From an uncultured Alphaproteobacteria bacterium (lineage in GTDB: Bacteria; Pseudomonadota; Alphaproteobacteria; GCA-2731375), in the NCBI GenBank assembly GCA_951812805.1, contig CATOSZ010000005.1, forward strand, positions 372,001 through 436,000: a stretch of DNA of 64,000 nucleotides, given 5' to 3'. Position 1 is the stretch's first letter; every line of letters starts with the position of its first letter. Position numbers and translations under genes: made by a program. Shown here piece by piece: positions 57,012 through 64,000 of the stretch. Under the pieces are notes generated by a model that was not told the origin of the DNA, did not search any database, and saw only the letters and a program-made list of their open reading frames with translations.

Positions 57012-58432
57012 CGACGGACTTTCAGTTTTCCAACGCCCACCACGACCTGATGGCGCGGGACGAAGCGCATATCATCGGCTGGCGCTACGAGCCGCGCATC
57101 ATGTTCTCGGGCGGCAGTGGCATTCGCCTCACCGACGTCGACGGCAACGAGTACATGGACCTCACCGCCGGGATGATGTGCATGGTGCTGGGCCACGGGC
57201 ACCCGGAACTGACCGAGGAGATCAAGGCCCAGGCGGAACGCCTGGTGCACCAGTCCTCCTGGTTCTCCAACCCCTGGCTGGTCGAGTTTGCCGAGCTGAT
57301 CGCCTCGACGCTGCCGGACGGGCTCGACGTGGTGAACTTCGCGGTCACCGGATCGGAGGCCAACGAGATCGCCATGCGCATGGCGCTCGGCGTCACCGGC
57401 AAGTACGACATGGTCTCGCTGATCCGCGGCCTGCATGGCGGCAGCCTGGCGGCCGAGGCGGTGACCAGCGTCGGCGGCGGGCGCAAGGCTGGGCTCGGGC
57501 CCCTGATGCTGCCGGCGCACCGCAACGCGATCTACGCCCCGCTCTGCTACCGCTGCCCGATCAACCTCGAATACCCTGGTTGCGACATCGCCTGCCTGCC
57601 GGCGAGCGAGGAGCTGATGGAGCATGTCACCAGCCGGGAGATCGCCGCGGTCCTGGCCGAGACGATCCCCGTCGCCGGCGGCATGGTGGTCCCGCCCGAC
57701 GCGTGGCTTGCCCGCCTGAAGGAGCTCGCGGCGCGTTGGGGCGCCCTGCTGGTGCTGGACGAAGCGCAGCTGGCCCCGGCCAAGACCGGCCACATGTGGG
57801 GCTTCCAGCGCGACGACGTGGTGCCGGACGTGGTCACCTTCGGCAAGGGCATGACCGCCGGTCTCGGCATCGCCGGCACGGTAACGACGCGGGAGATCGC
57901 CGAGCAGTCCCGCGGCAAGGCGGGCATGCCCTGGGCCGGAACCTATTCGGGCGATCCCTTCCCCGCCGCCGTGGCGCTCAAACAGCTGCAGATCGTGCTG
58001 CGGGACGACTATGCCGGCCGCGCCGCCCGCCTGGGCCAGGTGATGGAACGGCGCCTGCGCGAGCTCGCGGCCGCGTTCGAGCCGGTCGGCGACGTCCGCG
58101 GCCGGGGTCTCTACTGGATGCTCGACATCGTCACGCCCGGCAGCCGACGGCCCGACCCCGTGATGGCGGAACGCATCCGCTACAACGCGCTGGAGGAGGG
58201 GCTGGTGTTGATCGCGGTGAAGAACTTCATCCGCATCTGTCCGGCCCTGGTCATCACGGAAGCCGAAATCGACGACGCGGTCGGCCGCCTGGAAACGGCC
58301 GTCCGCCGGGCCCTCGACGGCCACCCCCGGCACCTGGACCTCACGGTTTCGGGCTCCTGCGCGTTTCGGAAAGTCCCGGACACCGATTACGGAAAGTCCT
58401 GGCCAGAGATTTCAGTAAGTCGCGGCCAGTGA
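57008..58432 (+). CDS. Class III aminotransferase; C-terminus altered by IS21 insertion
   Basis: GIRLTDVDGNEYMDLTAGMMCMVLGHGHPEL ... LLVLDEAQLAPAKTG ... VVTFGKGMTAGLGIAGTV; last 24 aa (CAFRK...SRGQ) are IS-encoded. Confidence 0.9.
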   Translation: MTTDFQFSNAHHDLMARDEAHIIGWRYEPRIMFSGGSGIRLTDVDGNEYMDLTAGMMCMVLGHGHPELTEEIKAQAERLVHQSSWFSNPWLVEFAELIASTLPDGLDVVNFAVTGSEANEIAMRMALGVTGKYDMVSLIRGLHGGSLAAEAVTSVGGGRKAGLGPLMLPAHRNAIYAPLCYRCPINLEYPGCDIACLPASEELMEHVTSREIAAVLAETIPVAGGMVVPPDAWLARLKELAARWGALLVLDEAQLAPAKTGHMWGFQRDDVVPDVVTFGKGMTAGLGIAGTVTTREIAEQSRGKAGMPWAGTYSGDPFPAAVALKQLQIVLRDDYAGRAARLGQVMERRLRELAAAFEPVGDVRGRGLYWMLDIVTPGSRRPDPVMAERIRYNALEEGLVLIAVKNFIRICPALVITEAEIDDAVGRLETAVRRALDGHPRHLDLTVSGSCAFRKVPDTDYGKSWPEISVSRGQ

Positions 58433-58529
58433 TTCCGGAAAGTCCCGGACAGCATCACGGGGCGATCTGAGTTCAGCTTTCGGGTGCGCCGTCTCGGCGT
58501 CTACCTCTTGGCTTTTGCCGGGAGGGGAC

Positions 58530-60083
58530 ATGCCCAGACGGAAGCAGACGAGACGAACGACGGTGAGAGATGCACGAACGATCCTGCGGCTGACGCATGA
58601 CCAAGGCCTCTCGGCGCGAGAGGTGGCGGAACGGCTGAAGGTCTCCAAGACGACAGTGTCGACCTATTTGCTGCGGGCCCGCGAGGTCGGCCTTACCGCC
58701 TGGCCGCTGCCGGCGGAATACGAGGACGACGCGGTCCTGCAAGAGACGCTGTTCCGCCGCATGGGCCGGCCCCCGCGCGACAGGTGCGAGCCGCACTGGC
58801 CGACGGTCGCGGCCGAGCTGAAGCGCAAGGGGGTGACGCTGACCCTGCTCTGGCAGGAATACCGCGCCTCACATCCCGATGGCTACGGCTACACCTGGTT
58901 CTGCGAAGCCTTCACGGCGTTCAAGCGGCGCACCGGCGCCACCTGGCGCAACCGCCACGAGGCCGGTGCGGTCATGCAGACCGATTATGCCGGCCAGACG
59001 GTGGACATCGTCGACCCCGAGACCGGCGAGGTGCACGACGCGCAGATCTTCGTCGCCGTGCTGGGCGCTTCCTCGCTCACCTTCGCCACCGCCAGCCTGA
59101 CCCAGCGCCTGCCCGACTGGGTCGCCGGACAATGCCGGGCGCTCGCCTACTTCGGCGGCGTGCCCAAGAGCATCGTCTGCGATAACCTCAAGGCCGGCGT
59201 CGCCAAGCCGCTCTGGTTCGAGCCGACCCTCAACCCGACCTTCGCCGCGCTCGCCGAGCACTACGACACCACCGTCCTGCCGACCCGGGTCCGCAAGCCG
59301 CGCGACAAGGCCAAGGTCGAAGTCGCCGTCCAGGTCGTCGAGCGCTGGATCCTGGCAAGACTGCGCAATACGCGCTTCTTCTCCCTCGACCAGCTCAACC
59401 GGGCGATCCGCGACCTCCTCGAGGAGCTCAACGAGCGGCCCATGCGCAACCTTGGAAAGAGCCGGCGCCAGATGTTCGAGGCCATCGAGCGCGAGGCCCT
59501 GGCACCCCTGCCGACGACGCCCTTCGAATATGCCGAATGGAAGACCGCCAAGGTCCATTCCGACTATCACGTCGACGTCGAGCGCAGCTTCTACTCCGTG
59601 CCGCACGGCCTGATCGGCCGCAAGGTCCAAGTCCGGCTCACTCACCGCACGGTCGAGATCTTCCACAACCACAAGCGCGTCGCCAGCCATCTCCGCCGCT
59701 CACCGCATGGCGGCCATGCCACGATCCCGGCCCACATGCCCAAGGCGCACCAGCGCTATGCCGAGCGAACGCCACAAAGCCTGATCGACCAGGCCAGCCG
59801 CATCGGCCCCAACGCCGCCCTCCTGGTCGAGCGGATGATCCGCGATCGGCCCCATCCCGAGCAAGGCTATCGCAGCGCCATGGGCGTCTTGTCGCTCGCC
59901 CGCCGATACGAACCGGAACGCGTCGAGGCCGCCTGCGCACGCGCGCTCACCATCAACACGACCAGCTACTCATCGCTCGCCGCCATCCTCAAGTCCGGCC
60001 TCGATCGCACACGCCCCGAGCGCGAACCGCTTCTGCCGCTGCCGCCACACACCAACATCCGCGGCCCCGGCTACTACCGATAA
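58530..60083 (+). CDS. istA: IS21-family transposase IstA
   Basis: N-terminal HTH ([27 protein letters not shown]), [42 protein letters not shown]; exact start uncertain (58515-58530). Confidence 0.92.
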   Translation: MPRRKQTRRTTVRDARTILRLTHDQGLSAREVAERLKVSKTTVSTYLLRAREVGLTAWPLPAEYEDDAVLQETLFRRMGRPPRDRCEPHWPTVAAELKRKGVTLTLLWQEYRASHPDGYGYTWFCEAFTAFKRRTGATWRNRHEAGAVMQTDYAGQTVDIVDPETGEVHDAQIFVAVLGASSLTFATASLTQRLPDWVAGQCRALAYFGGVPKSIVCDNLKAGVAKPLWFEPTLNPTFAALAEHYDTTVLPTRVRKPRDKAKVEVAVQVVERWILARLRNTRFFSLDQLNRAIRDLLEELNERPMRNLGKSRRQMFEAIEREALAPLPTTPFEYAEWKTAKVHSDYHVDVERSFYSVPHGLIGRKVQVRLTHRTVEIFHNHKRVASHLRRSPHGGHATIPAHMPKAHQRYAERTPQSLIDQASRIGPNAALLVERMIRDRPHPEQGYRSAMGVLSLARRYEPERVEAACARALTINTTSYSSLAAILKSGLDRTRPEREPLLPLPPHTNIRGPGYYR

Positions 60084-60100
60084 CCAGGAGAAGACACCTC

Positions 60101-60877
60101 ATGCTGACACACCCGACCCTCGACCAGATGCAGGCCCTCGGCTTCAAGGGCATGGCAGAGGCTTACCGCGACATGGCCGAGCGAGGCCAATCATCGGAAT
60201 TGAACCGCGAGGACTGGCTCGCCCTCATGCTCGACCGCGAGGCCGCCACCCGCGCCGACAAGCGCCTCGCCAACCGCCTCAGACAGGCCAGGCTACGCTT
60301 CCCCGAGGCCTGCATCGAGGACATCGACTTCGCCGCCGAACGAGGCCTCGACCGCCGCGCCGTCCTCTCTCTCGCCCAGGGCGTCTGGCTCAAGGCACAC
60401 GAGAACCTCATCGTCACCGGCCAGACCGGAACCGGCAAGACATGGCTCGCCTGTGCCATCGCCCATCAGGCCGCCAGGCTCGATCATTCCGTCCTCTACG
60501 TCCGCATGCCCAGGCTCTTCGAGGACCTCGCCATGGCCCGCCTCGACGGCCGGCTGCCCCGCCTGATCGACCGCCTCGCCCGGGTCCAGCTGCTCGTCCT
60601 CGACGACTGGGGAACCCATGGCCTGACCGACCGCCAGCGCCTCGATCTCCTGGAAATCTGCGAGGAACGATACCACCGACGCTCAACCCTCATCACCGCG
60701 CAGATCCCCGTGACCGCCTGGCACGACCTGATCGGCGAGGCCACCATCGCCGACGCCATCCTCGACCGCGTCATCCACAACGCCCACCGCATCGGCTTGA
60801 AAGGCGACAGCATGCGAAAGAAGAAATCGACGACCGACTTGACCCAGCCAACCACAACGGAAAACAATCCCGACTGA
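60101..60877 (+). CDS. istB: IS21-family helper ATPase IstB
   Basis: [22 protein letters not shown] (Walker A), [24 protein letters not shown]. Confidence 0.95.
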   Translation: MLTHPTLDQMQALGFKGMAEAYRDMAERGQSSELNREDWLALMLDREAATRADKRLANRLRQARLRFPEACIEDIDFAAERGLDRRAVLSLAQGVWLKAHENLIVTGQTGTGKTWLACAIAHQAARLDHSVLYVRMPRLFEDLAMARLDGRLPRLIDRLARVQLLVLDDWGTHGLTDRQRLDLLEICEERYHRRSTLITAQIPVTAWHDLIGEATIADAILDRVIHNAHRIGLKGDSMRKKKSTTDLTQPTTTENNPD

Positions 60878-61012
60878 CGGCAACAAGGCACCCGAAGCCA
60901 AACTCCCGGAACCGGCCGGGACTTTATGAAATCGGTGGCCAGGACTTACTGAAACCGCCGTCCGGAACTACCGAAATCCGCAGGCTCCCTCGCCGCCACG
61001 CCGACCTGAACG

Positions 61013-61040
61013 AAAAGGGGCCGCCCCGAAGGGCGGCCCC
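61013..61040 (-). terminator. Rho-independent terminator for groESL
   Basis: Stem ggggccgcc/ggcggcccc downstream of groEL with TTTT following on the minus strand. Confidence 0.75.
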
Positions 61041-61067
61041 TGGTACGCGTAACCGGGTTCGGTCGGC

Positions 61068-62732
<1,665 letters not shown>

Positions 62733-63020
62733 CTACTCGATCACGCCCATGATGTCGGACTCTTTCATGATGATGAGGTCCTCACCATCGACCTTGACTT
62801 CGGTGCCGGACCACTTGCCGAACAGCACCGTGTCGCCGGCCTTCACGTCCAGCGGCTGCACCTTGCCGTCCTCGCCGCGCGCGCCGGAGCCCACGGAGAC
62901 GACTTCGCCTTCCATCGGCTTTTCCTGGGCGGTGTCGGGAATGATGATGCCACCGGCCGTGCGCTCCTCGCTCTCGAGCCGGCGGATCAGGACACGGTCC
63001 TGTAGGGGTCTGATACCCAT
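62733..63020 (-). CDS. groS: 10 kDa chaperonin GroES
   Basis: [42 protein letters not shown]. Confidence 0.99.
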   Translation of the reverse strand: MGIRPLQDRVLIRRLESEERTAGGIIIPDTAQEKPMEGEVVSVGSGARGEDGKVQPLDVKAGDTVLFGKWSGTEVKVDGEDLIIMKESDIMGVIE

Positions 63021-63060
63021 GGAACTTCCTCCACTTTTGACTGACCTGTGCCAGCGGCTG

Positions 63061-63087
63061 CTAGCACTCCTTTGATATGAGTGCCAG
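63061..63087 (-). promoter_or_regulatory. CIRCE operator (HrcA binding site) upstream of groESL
   Basis: ctagcactc-N9-gagtgccag, close to consensus TTAGCACTC-N9-GAGTGCTAA. Confidence 0.88.
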
Positions 63088-63211
63088 GGATATAGAAAGC
63101 TCGCCGTCAGCTGTCAAGGGGGTTCGTCTGTGCCGGCCAACTCATTGGCGGATTTGACATATTTAGATTCGAGTCTGCTGGGTCTCAGCGGTGGGATTGC
63201 CGCACGTTGGC

Positions 63212-64000
63212 TTACGGCGACCCATCCACGCGCCACGCCCGCCCACCGGCCCATTTGCGCCAGCGGCCGAGGTTCGCCTCGGAGAGCTGGACGTCGAGGC
63301 GCATCGCCTCGCCGTCGCTCTCGCTGGCGACGACCTCGCCATGGGCATGCAGCCAGGCGAGCGCCGCGCCGTCCTCGGGCGCGAGGCGGATTTCGACCCG
63401 CTGGCGGCGGGGCGCCAGGATTTCGTCCAGTTTGGCGAGCAGGCCGTCGCGCCCTTCCCCGGTCAGTGCCGAGATCGCTACCCGGTCCGGCCGCTCACCG
63501 TTGACCTCGAGCAGCTCGTCACGGGCGTCCCGGTCCAGCAGGTCGATCTTGTTCCAGACCTCGAGCATCGGTGGTCCGTCTTCGCCCAGCACGCCGAGTT
63601 CCGCCAGTACCGCTTCCACATCCTCGCGCTGCGCCTCGCGGTCGGCGTGGGAGACGTCGCGGACGTGCAGGATCAGGCTCGCCTCGCGGACCTCTTCGAG
63701 CGTCGCGCGAAAGGCGGCGACCAGGTGGGTCGGCAGCTCGGAGATGAAGCCGACCGTGTCGGAGAGCAGGATCCGCCCCGCCGCCGGCAGATCGATACCG
63801 CGCAAGGTCGGATCGAGGGTGGCGAAGAGCTGGTCTTCGGCGAAGACTTCCGCCCGGGTCAGCCGGTTGAACAGGGTCGACTTGCCCGCGTTGGTGTAGC
63901 CGACGAAGGCGACCACCGGATGGGGCGCCTGGCGACGGCGGCGGCGCTGCAGCTCGCGGGTGCGGGCGACGTCATCGAGCCGCTTGCGGATCGCCTCGAT
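63212..64000 (-). CDS. hflX: GTPase HflX, partial (N-terminus beyond the window)
   Basis: VVAFVGYTNAGKSTLFNRLTRAEVFAEDQLFATLDPTLR ... LLSDTVGFISELPTHLVAAFRATLEE. Confidence 0.93.
   Translation of the reverse strand: MEAIRKRLDDVARTRELQRRRRRQAPHPVVAFVGYTNAGKSTLFNRLTRAEVFAEDQLFATLDPTLRGIDLPAAGRILLSDTVGFISELPTHLVAAFRATLEEVREASLILHVRDVSHADREAQREDVEAVLAELGVLGEDGPPMLEVWNKIDLLDRDARDELLEVNGERPDRVAISALTGEGRDGLLAKLDEILAPRRQRVEIRLAPEDGAALAWLHAHGEVVASESDGEAMRLDVQLSEANLGRWRKWAGGRAWRVDGSP

Larger units (their letters stand above)
58358..60982 (+). mobile_element. IS21-family insertion sequence (2625 bp)
   Basis: istA/istB pair; ends TGCGCGTTTCGG...CCGAAATCCGCA; 6-bp TSD GGCTCC at 58352-58357 and 60983-60988; multiple end repeats. 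Confidence 0.93.

Noticed and set aside
58364-58460. Regular 23-bp-spaced repeats suggestive of a mini-CRISPR
   Set aside because: They lie at the IS21 left end with inverted counterparts at the right end and have no spacer-length variation or cas genes; they are transposase-binding sites.

Overview
High-GC (apparently alphaproteobacterial) chromosomal segment, densely coding. From left to right:
- The 3' end of tRNA-Thr(UGU).
- A tightly overlapping operon (~0.2-7 kb) resembling the 'sporadic carbohydrate cluster' type: HAD phosphatase, APH-like kinase, split transketolase, 2OG-Fe(II) oxygenase, LIC12192-like small protein, two methyltransferases, NAD-dependent epimerase.
- A long run of catabolic and amine/sugar metabolism genes: cupins, SMP-30, phytanoyl-CoA and TauD dioxygenases, SDRs, PfkB, SelA-like PLP enzyme, hydantoinase A/B, FadH-like OYE, class III aminotransferases.
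- A cysK/AlaX/sulfurtransferase module and an M48 + 2x YbjQ module.
- A lower-GC accessory islet (~30.9-33.3 kb) with a zinc-ribbon-like ORF, a broken small gene, a frameshifted unknown gene and an HTH-ImmA/IrrE metallopeptidase.
- A degraded higB with intact higA, and an orphan Flp pilin.
- Two identical IS481-like copies with clear 5-bp TSDs (one splits a FAD oxidoreductase) and one IS21-family element with a 6-bp TSD (it rewrites the C-terminus of an aminotransferase).
- groESL with a CIRCE operator, and hflX (partial) at the right edge.

Most noteworthy observations: the carbohydrate cluster, the HTH-ImmA islet with its -1 frameshifted partner, a Yip1-like membrane protein with two PPC-like domains, the SD-sequestering hairpin in the IS481-like element, and the exactly reconstructable IS insertions. 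All calls come from reading the sequence and ORF track; no database search was run.
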